64,000 bases of DNA. It comes from Ifrita kowaldi (Eukaryota > Chordata > Aves > Passeriformes > Cinclosomatidae). Both the position numbers and the translations under genes were made by a program. The stretch lies in the NCBI GenBank assembly GCA_013398055.1, contig VZRS01001447.1, positions 274,266 to 338,265 of the forward strand, in the 5' to 3' direction. The notes under the pieces are model-generated. The model ran no database searches. It was not told the origin of the DNA and was given only the letters and a program-made list of their open reading frames with translations. Shown here one piece after another: positions 48,705 through 61,166 of the stretch; the first letter of the stretch is position 1; every line of letters starts with the position of its first letter.

Positions 48705-51382
48705 ATTTCTCTTGGCAAAATCCTCCTATTATTAAAATCTTATTTGCAGCGCCACGTCACATTCCTCTTAAGAATGATTGCTGTCATCCCTCAAAATTGT
48801 TTTTTCTTTACCTTGTACCACATGGGAGGGTGTTGCCCAATGGTGCCTGTGTTTTGGAGAATCACTTCCAGACACTGAAGCCCTGGCTTGAACTTCCAGA
48901 ATTCAGTGTGGCCTATAAAGTCAGCTGCTGACAATGTACAAACAAATCTCTATTCTTTTTGCACAATCCAGAGTGTGCAAAGAGATTAAATACTATGACT
49001 TGATCTAATACAGTGGAGGAAGACTGCTACGCACACACACTTCAAACACGTTGTTATATTTTTTAGCAGTCTGCACAGTAGACTTTGTCTGGGAGAGGTT
49101 ACAGCACAGATCCTACTGCACTGTTCATTAAAAGACTGCAACTAAATGAAATAACTTTCTCTGTATCAGTGTATATCTGGAGAGAAAGGAAGTACAGTTC
49201 CAGTGAAGACCTTCTTTATGAAAGCACGGCAGTGCTAACAAGGCGTTATTAAAACAACATGTTTGCTTCTACAAGAACTGGCAAATGTTGATGCTTAGTT
49301 GGAAACATTCTGGTTTTCTAGGATGGGTTTGTCAGTTGGAGGGTGGAACTATAAAGCTCAAAATATTTCCTGAAACACCTTAAAAGCTTTAAAAATGAAA
49401 ATCACTTTCAGTAAGGAGGAAACTATTTGAAAAATATTTTCATTAAAACATATTTTGGCTTTGAAAACGACATAATTATCAGCCTACAGATCCATTCTCC
49501 AAACCTTTATAAGGGTTAAAGGGTAGAGATGATGAGTTTTTGTGGGGGTTTTTTGTTGCTCAAAATTAAGTTCTCCACCTAATTCTGGACGAGTGGGAGA
49601 AAATATTTTTTTTCAATTCTGATTTCATTCAAACAGAAAAAAAAAAAAAACCACAACTGGAAAACAGCTCCAAACCTGTTTTTACATATGACCCATCAAA
49701 CTCTGTATTTTGGCTCTCAGATACATTCTCTGTTTCAGAGAGGAGATGCGTTCTTCATTTAAATCTGCCTAACTCATTCGCTTTGAACCTGCTGTGCAAG
49801 TAGCAAAATCAATTATCCTGTTGTGGACAGGATACTTACCTATCTCCTAAGTTCCAAAAATTTGCTGAACTCACCTAGAATACACACAGAAGACAAGCCT
49901 CCAAATGCCTATCTGTATTACCTTGAAAGTTAATTAGGTTTTAAATTAACACAAACTGTACACTTACCAGGTTTTCCAAAATCAGCTGCTTCAGGATTTC
50001 TCTCAAGACATCTTTTTTATTACACTGATTCATATCATTCCAAAGGTCTGCATGTTTCTTTATCCTATTTCCCTTTCCAGCAGCTGTTAGCTACCTTTGA
50101 TCTGGGAACATAATTTGATAGACTAGGGTGCTGTGTTCTGGCTCCTCTCTCCCAGTACCAGAGGGGTCAGCCATCCACATGTGCTTACTTTTTATATGCC
50201 CAGAGGTAAATAATCACACTCAGTCTCTCTTTGTGTTATCTTCCAGCTTTCCAACTATTGGTAAAGCTTTTAGGTATTTTTAAAATCAGGGAACATTTTC
50301 CCATTGATGTAACGATGTCCAGAATTTTCTAAATTGCTGTCGCTATCTCTACTTCACATTAGGTGTCCAGATCTCCTTAAACACAGGAGAGCGAAATGTA
50401 AAGATGTGGGAAAAGAACATAAGTGTCAAACTTCACTGTGACAGTCTTACAACACCGTCCTTTGTGAATCAATCAATCAAGCAAGCAAGCAATCAATACC
50501 AGCCGAGAAACACCAGAACAGGTGCTTAGTTTCTGGGTTTTGGAGCCTTCCTATCCTGATCACATCTTCCCTACTTCTTTCCTTTCTTTGTTAGGCTAAA
50601 ACTGAAGTTACTGTTTCTCATTCCTACCCAGTTGCCTTTTGTATGACATATTTATTTCTTGTCTCTTATGTTTGTATAAGACTCTTGTAGCACTCAAGTA
50701 CACATACTGAAAAATAAAGATTTATCACATAAACTGAAAACTCGGAAGAAAAGAATCAACTGAGCTGAAAATGTTTAAAGTCCTGCAAGGGTTTAAAAGG
50801 TTGCAAACTGAAAGGACAAAGGTTTTTGGAAGCAGACTTACGAGTAAACAACCTCACCGTGACCTCATGTTCATATAAGGAGTGAAGAGGAGGAGACGGA
50901 CCCGTTAGGCAGGAAGTCATAAGAAATCTGCTGAGCTAAAAAACAGCAGAGAAAATAATATATGAAGGTCTACAGTTGAATCTGAAGAGGGAGAATCTCC
51001 AAGGACTAACTGGAGAGAAGAAACTACATTACAACATTTTCCTGGCCTATAAGCCTAAGTTAGGAAGTAAGCAAAGTCCAGACCCAGTGCCAGATAACTG
51101 GGATTCACTGAGGCTTACTGTGTGCCAGAACATTCTCCAAATTGAACAAGAGGGAACAGAGACAACAATCACCCTGTTTTTTATAATCTTTCTTAAGTAG
51201 GAACTGTAAAGCAACAAAACCTAGAGACCGACCTGGAGATGATCCACATGAATCTGCTTAGCTATCCACAGGAAGAAAACTCCCAGAACAATGCACAAGA
51301 GGGCTGAGACAAAAGGGCTTTGGATGACTATCTAAGTGTAGAGTAAGAGGTTCATCTCTACTATCAGACAGGATGCTCAAGT
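48705..51382. other. Unique AT-rich non-coding DNA
   Basis: No recognised gene. It holds an A14 run near 49640 and an AATC/AAGC tetranucleotide run at about 50468-50497. A minus-strand exon-like stretch at 49968-50083 is discussed as a finding. Confidence 0.55.
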
Positions 51383-51430
51383 AATGTTTTAAAGGAATTT
51401 CTGCAAAATGTTTTAAAGGAATTTCTGCAA
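51383..51430 (+). repeat. Perfect 24-bp tandem duplication
   Basis: Two identical copies of a 24-base unit (AATGTTTTAAAGG...TGCAA) lie head to tail at 51383-51406 and 51407-51430. With no mismatch this is a recent event. Confidence 0.95.
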
Positions 51431-51540
51431 ACTGAACTTATCATTTTTCTAGTGTGAGAAAACAGGCCAGGTTACCTATCAAGTGAAGAGACAATACCAG
51501 TTCGAAGAACATCTGACCTTACTGTAGCATGACACCAGCA
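51431..51540. other. Short unique stretch
   Basis: Nothing recognised. Confidence 0.5.
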
Positions 51541-51638
51541 GCAATGACTATAAAGAGAAGTTACTGGAATGGCAATCTGTACCTATTCAGCTTAACTGGA
51601 AAGGGGGCCAACTAAATGCTGAGGAAATGTGATTAACT
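51541..51638 (+). mobile_element. Possible ancient CR1 fragment
   Basis: AATGACTATAAAGAGAAGTT, then ACCTATTCAGCTTAACTGG and GAGGAAATGTGATTA, resemble in order the CR1 stretch ATGACTTATGAAGAGAGG ... CTCTTCAGCTTAGCTGAG ... GGGGTGACCTGATTA near the end of ORF2. No 3' end is recognisable, so this is tentative. Confidence 0.4.
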
Positions 51639-54600
51639 AACAAAGCGCTATGCTACAGTCAAAAGGAAGTATGAAAGCCAGGTTAGGAAAGAATAGGAGC
51701 TGAATGCAAGTAAAAAGCCTACATGGACAACAAATTGTTGTTGCAAGTACCCAAAAGGTGTTTATTTTAGAGAAAAAGCAAGGGGCCAGGAAATGCAGAT
51801 CCAGTAACAGCTCCAGTTACTATTTTAGGATATAAAGAGTCTGATGATGTATGAACTTGTAAATAATTAATATAATTAAATAAAATTAGTGTCCTCCTTA
51901 GGCTAATAGATTGTTTTCATATGGTGATCTAAACACATAAAGGGCACTGTACCAGGTTCTTCCTGGAGTAATGCATGGGTTAAGGTATCCATTCCTTCAC
52001 CATTTCAGACAATTGTACAGCAGGCACTATACTAGAGGGGGCTCATCTAAAATACATCCAATGCCATATACCTCTGTTATTTCCAAGCTGAAAAAACCCC
52101 AAAACTCTTTGCTCCATCTTCATATAATTTAATTTGCTGGGAAAGAAGGAAAGGAACTGACAGAAGAGAGTGTGGGATCACAGAAGCATTTCACATCACA
52201 TACCTTAGTCTACTGACTTAGGATTCTCTCTGCCTCCCCGATATTTCTACAGTGAGTAGAAAGGGACAGGCAGTTGTCAGGCAGTTTTTCAGAAATGGTC
52301 CCAAGATGTGTCTGTATCCTCCCCTGAGTACTTGTCAGGAGTTTGGAAAGGTTAGGGTTAGTCTTTCAGGCTGGGTGCTTCAGTTGAGTGCCCAAAGTCA
52401 GACGGTGGCTAACCTCAAACTATCCCTTATCCCAGTGCCTCAGAGGTTAAGGTAAAATAAGACTTCAGGGGTCAACTCTCTATATAAATGAATTCCTTAA
52501 CTCTAGTCTGTACTTTGTAATATTACTTTCAGGAAGGTTTCTGTACATAGAGACTACATAAGGTCAGCATTTATGTCCTGCAAATGAGTCCCTTAAAAAT
52601 TCTCCTGTGCTCTTGAATTGGTTTATAGAAATATTTGTTCCACATGAACATTTGCCTCACCACACTTGTCCCAGCTTGTTATATATTTCTTTGTTCAAAG
52701 ACTTGGCTTCTCATTCCATAGCAATCGTTAATATAAAATTTAAAGGATACAGGGTGTATGATGCATAATTGCTTCCCAGTTCTTGAACTGCCAGGTTTCT
52801 CCCTCCACACATAGTCATGGCACTCCTGATAAAGAGAGAAATCATCCTCTGGGACATTGTAAATGTCACTGAAGCAAGTCAGGTGAGCCAGACGGACCAG
52901 GATGAGATAAGAGTGGAGATAATAATCTCACAGAGGTGAAGCATGTAGAAGCTGAACAATGGACTTCCACAGGAGCAAGTTCAGTGAAGCTTTTTGGGGT
53001 TTGAGTGGATGAGGAGGTAGGTACAGCGTATAAAGGCAGTAATGTGTGTTTGTACACATACACATGTGTTTGTTTATTGTAGATGAAGGAACTGAGTGAA
53101 TTCAAAACTCTATAACTCAAAATAAAATGAGTTGAATTCATAACACGTTATTTGTGTGGCAGCCTTTACTGCACATGTCACATCTGGAATAATCTGGGGT
53201 CCAGATGGCTGGATAATGAGAGCTCACTGGCCTGTCCTGGAGAAGGTTCCTAAGTCTCTTCCCACACATGTTGACTCAGGCAGCTGCAGCTGCTGTGCCA
53301 GTAGGCACACCACAGTGCAGGCTAGATCCATGTATGTTTGAAACAAGTGCGACCTCTGTAAAATAATTCATCTAGGGGGGGTAAGCCTGGAATAACACAG
53401 ATTGGAGTAATCTTTGTGACAGTGATATTATGAGGAGGGACTCTTCTAAAGGAAGTATTTCACTGTTAGACTACAACAATTCATGAGAAGACTACAATCT
53501 GAATTTCAATTGGTTTTGCTCCATGAATTACCAATAGCTGACTGCTCAGCAGTCAAAACGATGGGGAACAGTCATCAAAACAGCATATCACTACTTGGGT
53601 ACTTTAACCCCATTCATTCTTTTTTAAAAGTGCTGTCAGGCTGTTGGCTGTGCTACAAAACTAGTATGAGCTAAGGAAAGACATGTGAACTCAAGCTTAA
53701 AGCAGCATTTAAAGGGAAACAGACTATGCGAAGTATTAAGGCCTGTGGTGGTGAAGGAGACACATACACACAAATGCTGAGTCTATTGGCTGGTCACAGA
53801 GAAGGGATTTTCTGCAGGCGAAATAAACTCCAGCCCTGTTATTAATGTTATTAATTCATTCTGGATCATCCTTCGTGCCAGCTCCACCTATCATTCACAC
53901 TTCATGGATAGTTCAATTAAAAGCACTAACAACTGCCAGCTTTATAATGTTAAAAGAAAACAGTTGTTATTAAAATAGAAAATAGCAGCAACCCATATCA
54001 TCAGACCACCATAACATTGCACAGCTTGGCACAAGTCTTGAAGTTTCTGCTCTACTGAGGCCCTGTCCAGACCACACACAGAGCCTGAAATAGAATATAA
54101 ATCATTTTAAAAAAATAAGATGAAAATAAGATGTTATGTCTTAATCAGGATTTGCAATATAATCATCTATTTTGCCTAATCTGTAAATGGCATAGATGAT
54201 AAAAATTTCCACCCTAGGGGAAAGTCTGATATTCTGATACTTTTTTTTATAATTAACAGAGACAAAAGTTTAAAAATTCTCCTTTTTCTTTTTTAGCTTT
54301 TTAGCTGAATTATTTTAATATCCTTGAATCAATGTATTGTATCTGATCTCTCAAATCCAAACTGAAATAAAAGGATCTATTCTCTCTGCTAGCATGCATC
54401 CCCAGGGACTATCTGCCATGCAGTATGGAAAACATAGTCCATATGCACAGCATCTTTTCTACAGGGAAGAAAAGCATGAAAGATCCAAAGCAACAAATTT
54501 TATGTCATTTCTAAGCTTATGCTGAAGCAGAAATTAAACACTGGCAGACCTGAAATATTTCCATCTCCTCTGAAATCTTCAGAAAAGTGGAAGAGAAAAA

Positions 54601-54926
54601 AAGAGGATCTTTTCTTATTAAAATTTCTTTTTGATAAAGACACATTTACTGATGTGGAAAATCCTTTTCAGGCTTAATCATCTCCCATGTTAAAATAACT
54701 GTCAGCTCTATATGAATGTAAAGAACAGCCACTTCCAAATGTGTATACATATAATCAAAAAATTACTAGAAAACACCCATTCTGGTATTTTTGACATTTC
54801 ACATGCAACCATTAAGAAATCTTCAAATCAAGCATGTTTTTTCAACGGTGCTAGAGTTCTCTTGTGCTTGTATGTTATTATACAATCTTTAATTACACAA
54901 AATGCACACTATTTTTTCCACAGACA
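51639..54926. other. Unique non-coding DNA
   Basis: No recognised gene or interspersed repeat. T-rich and A-rich runs lie near 54105 and 54240. Open frames of at most 91 codons show no recognisable domain. Confidence 0.6.
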
Positions 54927-54959
54927 CCCCCCATCCCTTGCTCCGCCCCGCCCCCCCCC
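54927..54959 (+). repeat. C-rich tract with quadruplex/i-motif potential
   Basis: Runs of six, three, four and nine C residues occur within 33 bases, ending in CCGCCCCGCCCCCCCCC. The complementary strand has the matching G runs, with one 8-base loop, so it sits at the edge of the usual G-quadruplex definition. A small cluster of CpGs (GCTGCGCGACG at about 55056) follows. Confidence 0.7.
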
Positions 54960-56944
54960 TTCATCCGCTGTGCAGAGTGAAAGGTGATGCAGAAATGAAT
55001 CAGTGTTCTGCACTGAATGAGCCCATTGTCCCTCAGTCCCTGGCCTTGCCTGGCTCGCTGCGCGACGTAGAAGGTGTCCGGTAAATGAGGCAAAGGGCTG
55101 CAGGAAGAGGATTGTTCATCCTGTGCTCAGTGTGCCTCCCCAAAGTGCTGTCTGCAATCATGCCATTAAGCATACTACTTGCAGTTCTCATGCACAGGGA
55201 GACCAAGCTGATGTTATCTGTAAAAACAGAATGGCAATTTTCTATGCTTTTGAATAGGAACATTTGCAATGTTCTTTTATGTACAGATCAATAGGACTTC
55301 TGCACTCGATATTAGACTTCAGCTGGCCCAAGCTTTCTGCAGCAAAAGAGAGTATTCACTGACAAACTTTAACTTACAGACACGCACACACACACACAAA
55401 CACATACAAAAATAGAGGGAGGGTTTGAAATAAACTCCTGTAATACTTGAACAAATGTTACTCAGCCATTAAAGAAAGTGAAATCCAGTTTATACCACTG
55501 CTGCTGAAGGGTGGCTATTCATTTCAGTATCAGAAAGCTTGTTATGTTGTGTCAAGCTGATGCTGCTGAAGACTACTGAAGTGCTGATATGTGAACCTAA
55601 TTTGGAGGATTTGCAAGCTGTGGAACTAGTAAGATCACAGATAACAAGGGGATGGATCTATTATACACTTTCTCTGGTTTCACCATGACATAATGCTCCA
55701 AAAATCAGAAAGTAAAATACAGAGTTGGCCCCAGTCCAAGCATCCCAATATGTTAACTACAAAGTTGGATTTGTGGATGCAGCATCCAATTAATTTCTTT
55801 TTAAAAAATAATCTTATTTTTAGAAAAATTAAGATGATCAAGAGTAGTGAAGGTTGAAAGTCTTTGTTAAAGACACAAGGCAGTCTGCTACCTAGGGGTA
55901 GACTGCAGTGGAAACTCAGGAGGGATACAGTGCTGTCTCTTTCCTTTTCCCCTTCAGTGAGCATCACTTAGCACACCGTGAACCCTGGGTCACACACAGT
56001 CATATGGTTTGCAGAGCTCCACTCCTCCTTCCTCTCTCCACATCACAGCTTAGCTTAGCCTCTGCCTTCTGCTGCAACATACCTCTGCCCTGAAGAGAAC
56101 AGACAATCTCAACAATCAAGCAGAACATTCTGGCTCAAACTCCATTCTGGCTTTGGCTGCTTTAGTAAAACTGTCAAAAACTAATGGAAATGTGTTGCAT
56201 TTACTGTAATAGTCTTTGTGCTGTAAACACCTGGTCTTGATGGTTCAGATATTTTGTATAGGCTGTAGAATGATGATTTAGATCACTGCTGGCTTTGAAC
56301 TTTGAACATGTTATTACCAGACTATTCTAGTATCTATATTAGAAGCTGCATGGGAAAGGACAGTTTCATAGCAAAAAAAAAAAAACAAACTGAATATTTT
56401 TGCATGTGGTGTTTGAATGAAGCAGACAATTCTTAGAGTTTTGACAGAAGACAGCAAGAGAGTCACCAGAATAACCAGCATCCGTAGATGATGCAGAAGA
56501 ACCAGACCCAAATCACCATCCTGAATCGATGCTACACAGATTGAGCCTTTTTTTCCTAAACTGAGGGTAAGTATCCCAACCATTTAGCCATCATCACGTC
56601 CAGTGTTTTTGCGTTGGGTTTTTGTAACTAGAAATTCCATCATGAACCTGCAAAGCCTCTCTTGAGAAAAAAATTCATTGAAACGAACATGCTTTCCTGT
56701 AAAGTTTGATCTGGTTTTTGCACTTTCCAATAAAAATAATCATACAAAAGTATGACTTGCATTATGATTTATATCTCATTTATTATCTTGGCACCTGAAT
56801 TACAAACAAACTTACTTGTAAGCCTAAAGATCTCTGAACAAAACTTACCCATTTCTTAAGCAGCCCAGCTCCTGAGTTTTGTCTGATTTTTAGTCTTGAA
56901 TCTGATGCCTTGGACCAAAGATTTGAGAAATAAGACATTTGGCT
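54960..56944. other. Unique non-coding DNA with a short CA run
   Basis: A CA microsatellite (CACACACACACACAAACACA) lies at about 55383-55406, and there is an A12 run near 56373. Nothing else is recognised. Confidence 0.6.
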
Positions 56945-57035
56945 TCTGTTTCCATTTCTGCCACTGAGTCTCTGTTGCAACTTGGATAAGTCACTTAATA
57001 TTGCTGTCCCGGAGTTTCTTGATCTACTGAGTAGA
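56945..57035 (+). repeat. MIR-like CORE-SINE relic
   Basis: CATTTCTGCCACTGAGTCTC, then CAACTTGGATAAGTCACTTA, TGCTGTCCCGGAGTTTCTTG and ATCTACTGAG, match in order the MIR core GGCTCTGCCACTTACTAGC ... GACCTTGGGCAAGTCACTTA ... CTGTGCCTCAGTTTCCTC ATCTGTAAAATGG. Confidence 0.65.
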
Positions 57036-60000
57036 CACAGCAGTCTGACACATGCAATCTGAGTGTGTTATCTAGCTAAATTAAAGGCCTTGAACAAAAG
57101 GTTCTAAGTGTCATTTCCCTTTTTTTTTTTTTGCTAGTTATGAGATCAAAGAGTGAGAGAGGGAGTGTATTGTGTTTATAAGCAGTGAACATCTGATAAG
57201 TTTTATAGTCTATGCCAATATTGCTGTAATGCCCTTTTAAACCTACTGTCCCCAACTAGAAATAATAGTAATAAAAACATCACATAAACAAACGGTAGTG
57301 CAAAAGACACGCCAAGGTGCAAAGGACAGTTATGCATATTCATATCCCATTAACTTTGGTGTAACTGCACAGCAGGCCTTCCAGGCCCCAAAGTTTTCTA
57401 ATGATTAACATCACATAAGTTTCCAGTGATTGATGTATAGCTCCTGTTACAGATCAAAATCACTTTGCTTTACTCCATTTTTATGTTTCTTAGGTTCATT
57501 AATCCCTCCCAAAACTTAAGACAAAATGGCAGTGTCTTGAGTTCCAAATGTAATTGCTTGTGCCATGCTATGTTGATGATGCAGTTGTGTATCAGATCTT
57601 TTAGCTTTACACACAGATGGATAACAAGGAGCACTACTACTAAATCTGCATGGAGTTATACAGCTGAAAATTGTTCCCATACACATTTCCATCTCTGATT
57701 TAAATGTTTGCCTTATGTCTTTAAAGTGCATGTCAACAGAATATGGGAGCATGCGCTTTTTCACTTTGTCATCAGGCCACTATCATGTCAGAAATATTCA
57801 TACCTCTGGTGAAATTACTACATGAAATAACCTTAAATGTATTACTTGGCACATCATTTCTGTTTTATAGAGTGCTGCTACCTACTGTAAAAGCTTGCAT
57901 GTTTGTTTACTCTTGCAGGCACAGTGTATTGGACAGTTGAATAAATCTTAAGCTGGAGAAGTCTTCTACGTTTTAGTTTCCTATTGGTTTTCTATTCAGC
58001 TTGCAATTGACTTGCAATACAGATGCCCAATCCACATATGGTGCTTCCAAATTTTTCGTGCAACCTATAAATCTATGGGTTTTATCTAACCCCGTTGACC
58101 AGTTATCCTGGCTAACGTGGATAATAATTGCATGATTATTCACAGGTTCTGGTCTAATTACTGTGAGATTACAATCTGTTCAACACTTCTCACTGATTCT
58201 ATTTTTCCAAAGTTCATCTGATTTTTTAAAAATGCAACCTTTCTAAATTATTTTTGTCACAAGCACCAATATTTCTGTAGTTATACATAAGGACCTCAAA
58301 TCTGTCTTCAATCCAATGTGAATTTGCTTTGACAACCAGGAAGTTACTTCTGTTATGCCCCTGTGTTTCCACTTCTTGCAAAAACATTGGCTCAGCCTTA
58401 AGCCATTCCTTGGAACAACACAATCTATAATACCAAATAGGCCTTCACTTTTTATGATGTCAGATAAGAGAGATGGATATTCTTCCAGCTGAACTCATCA
58501 TGATACCACACTCCTTTCGCTATGTTACTGTTCAAAATACCAAGAGCTGTCAAAAAATGTAAAATGATAAATAAGAATCCAGACTCAAAATCTTTATCTC
58601 CTGTGCTACCCAGGAAAAAAGAAATGCTGAAGTCACTGCTGACTCATGAAATACGTTACCAGAAAACAACCCATTTCTTCAGGAATGAGATTTTTCACTA
58701 TAGCCTATATCATTGATCTTTGGAAACACCTAAAGAACCTAAACAGCTTAGACTAAAAAACTTGGATATAGATGGTTATTGGAACAGGCTCAGAAGAAAG
58801 ACAAAAATTCCTTCATTTTATCAAATGTCAAAACAGTGTCTCAAAGATTATACTGTTCAATCTACATCTAAATATGCAATAAAAATCCTGCTTGGTTAGA
58901 GCATCAGCTTAAGGTAGATTTCAGGCACAGAATATGAAGTCACCATGGGGAAAACCCTTATCACAAATCATTGCACCAATCTCAGACCTGCTGTTCCCAT
59001 GTCCATGTCTCAGGGCATTTATAAAACTGCTTCAAGTTTGGAGTGAAGACTGTATTTAAAAGCCGTCTGGAACAGCGCAGCACTCTACAGCAACAAAAGT
59101 GTTTATCTAGGCAAAAGACATTATTTTCTCACAGATCTTTCAAAACTGCGAAATGGGCCCACTCACCAAGTAATAAACTTTGGAAATCCCACCACCTTTT
59201 GCCCCAAGGTCAAAGAACATTTCTTTTAGATGGACTTGTAAAACCGTAACAGTATCTATAAACACAGAAGAGCAAACCAAAAGAAATTCTACAAAAACAA
59301 ATCTAAACATAGTTTTCCCTATGAGATCTGAAAAAAAATACTCCATGCTATTGCTCATGGTTTTATTGAGGATGCTTAGATACTGAATTAGGGAATATGA
59401 TAAAAGAACTACATCTGAAAGGATACACATACAGAGGTACTCCTACAAGAAAAGCATCTCAAAGTGAAATATCCGTAGACCAGAAATGCCCACCATTTAA
59501 CCATATTTATTGTTTGACCTCTCACCCCTAGGTCAAAGTTCTGAACAGCTACAGATCTAAAAGTTTCCAAACAAAACAATTCAATATTTTGTGTAGAAAT
59601 GCCTTTTCAAATACTCTTACATACTTTTGTATGAATGCACTCTCAGTCATTTTACTGAGCAAATTATATGCCCTAGATTTCAGCTCTGACCCATCCTTCA
59701 GAGCTTTTTTTTATCTAAAGAAACACTGCATGAGTTTTTTTTTTTGCACCTGAAACTTTCAGGGACCAGATATATCTTTTATTGTAAAAACCCTCCATAT
59801 AGAATGGAAGACACCTATTAAGCAAAATTATTGTGTCATTTCTATCTAAAGATTCGTGTCAACTCTCACTAACATCATAAGTCCATCTGCTTCATTTGAA
59901 TTTATCCCTTTGATTTGATCTGATGGTGTTTTAAATCCCCTGTCATTTTTTGTTTTCTGCCACATGTCTACCACATGTATTGTATAAAAATAAAGGTTAT

Positions 60001-60598
60001 TTTTCCTACCACCCACCTATAAAGACTATCCTGCTACCAAAATGTGCTGAAAATTCTGCTTGGGAATTTACTCTAAACATAACATAATCAACCTGTGAAA
60101 AGCCAGTCTACAATACACAATAAGAAAATCCTAAAAGATTCTGCCAAACAGAAGATAACCACTTGACCAAACAAGCACATTATTTATTACCTACCCCGGA
60201 ATGAGAATCAGGTCTCCAGAGATGAAGGGCTAGGACACTAAGCCTTGATTCTAGGACTGGAAAAACTATTTGCCTCTCCACATTGTTCACTGAATTTAAT
60301 CCATTCTCTGTTTCTTGGTTGTCCAAAATTCAACGCACAGTGTGGCTGTACCAAAGGTCTAAAATCATTTGGCTTCAGCTGGAAAAATTCTACTTAATGT
60401 CTACTTCTGGGCATTGTCATGACTGGAGACAGTGGATATCCTCATTCTACAGTGTTCCTGCAGCAACTCAAGTTTGGATGACACAAAATCAACACTATCC
60501 TGATGTCAGATTTCGTCTTCATTCCTTCTCTGGAACACTCATACAAACACAGAATTCATTATTCCATATATATACAAATATGAGTACAACTTTTGAGC
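57036..60598. other. Unique AT-rich non-coding DNA
   Basis: No recognised gene or interspersed repeat. A T14 run lies near 57120. Frames up to 108 codons (60283-60609) have no recognisable domain. Confidence 0.6.
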
Positions 60599-60691
60599 TT
60601 TTTTCCTAATCGTAAATGCATTCAGAATATGCTACTTACGATTTTTCCTAATTGTAAATGCTTATCGTAAATGCATTCAGAATATGCTACT
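60599..60691 (+). repeat. Local duplication with 28-bp identical units
   Basis: An identical 28-base stretch (ATCGTAAATGCATTC...GCTACT) occurs at 60609-60636 and 60664-60691. The intervening bases carry a partial third copy of the leading part, TTTTTCCTAATTGTAAATGC, which differs by one base from the first. The pattern suggests replication slippage or a short templated insertion. Confidence 0.9.
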
Positions 60692-60719
60692 AAAATGCAT
60701 GATTTCCGTGCGTAAGCCA

Positions 60720-61166
60720 CTAAAGAAATCTTTTTCTGGTTATGTCCTGCAGTGCAAGCTCAGAAGTGTGCAAAATGACAAACAGAGCAAATTCTTTAAA
60801 TAACAAATATGTACATTTTTTTGTTAAAATGTAGCTCTTCATGTCAAAAAATAATCTGCTTGCTTTTGCGAGATAAATCTGATGACACAGTCTTGAAATA
60901 TATTTTTGCTCTATGCCACTTTTATCTCCTTTGTAACATTCTCTAACGTGACTGCCAGAATGCTGTTCTAATTTGGGGGATAATTTTCTATATGAGAACT
61001 GACAGAATGAAAATAAATTCAAAGTTCCAGGAAATAATGAGTTCCCGATTATGTGTCTGATTACTGTCAGCTCAAGGAATGTATGGACTTCAGAAATGGA
61101 AGAGACCACTTTTCCTTTCACCAAACTGGGAGTCCTGAGTTGATTGAGCAGGGAGAAGGCTTTCAA
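60720..61166 (-). other. Longest open frame in the window (148 codons), not recognised
   Basis: The frame begins with ATG at 61166 and ends at 60720. Its product would be Ser/Leu/Lys-rich with Cys residues spread throughout, a weak hydrophobic stretch near residues 123-133, and no motif I recognise. No CpG island, promoter signal or poly(A) signal is evident at its ends. A frame of this length is not exceptional among the many frames of a 64-kb AT-rich window, so I do not call it a gene. Confidence 0.2.
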
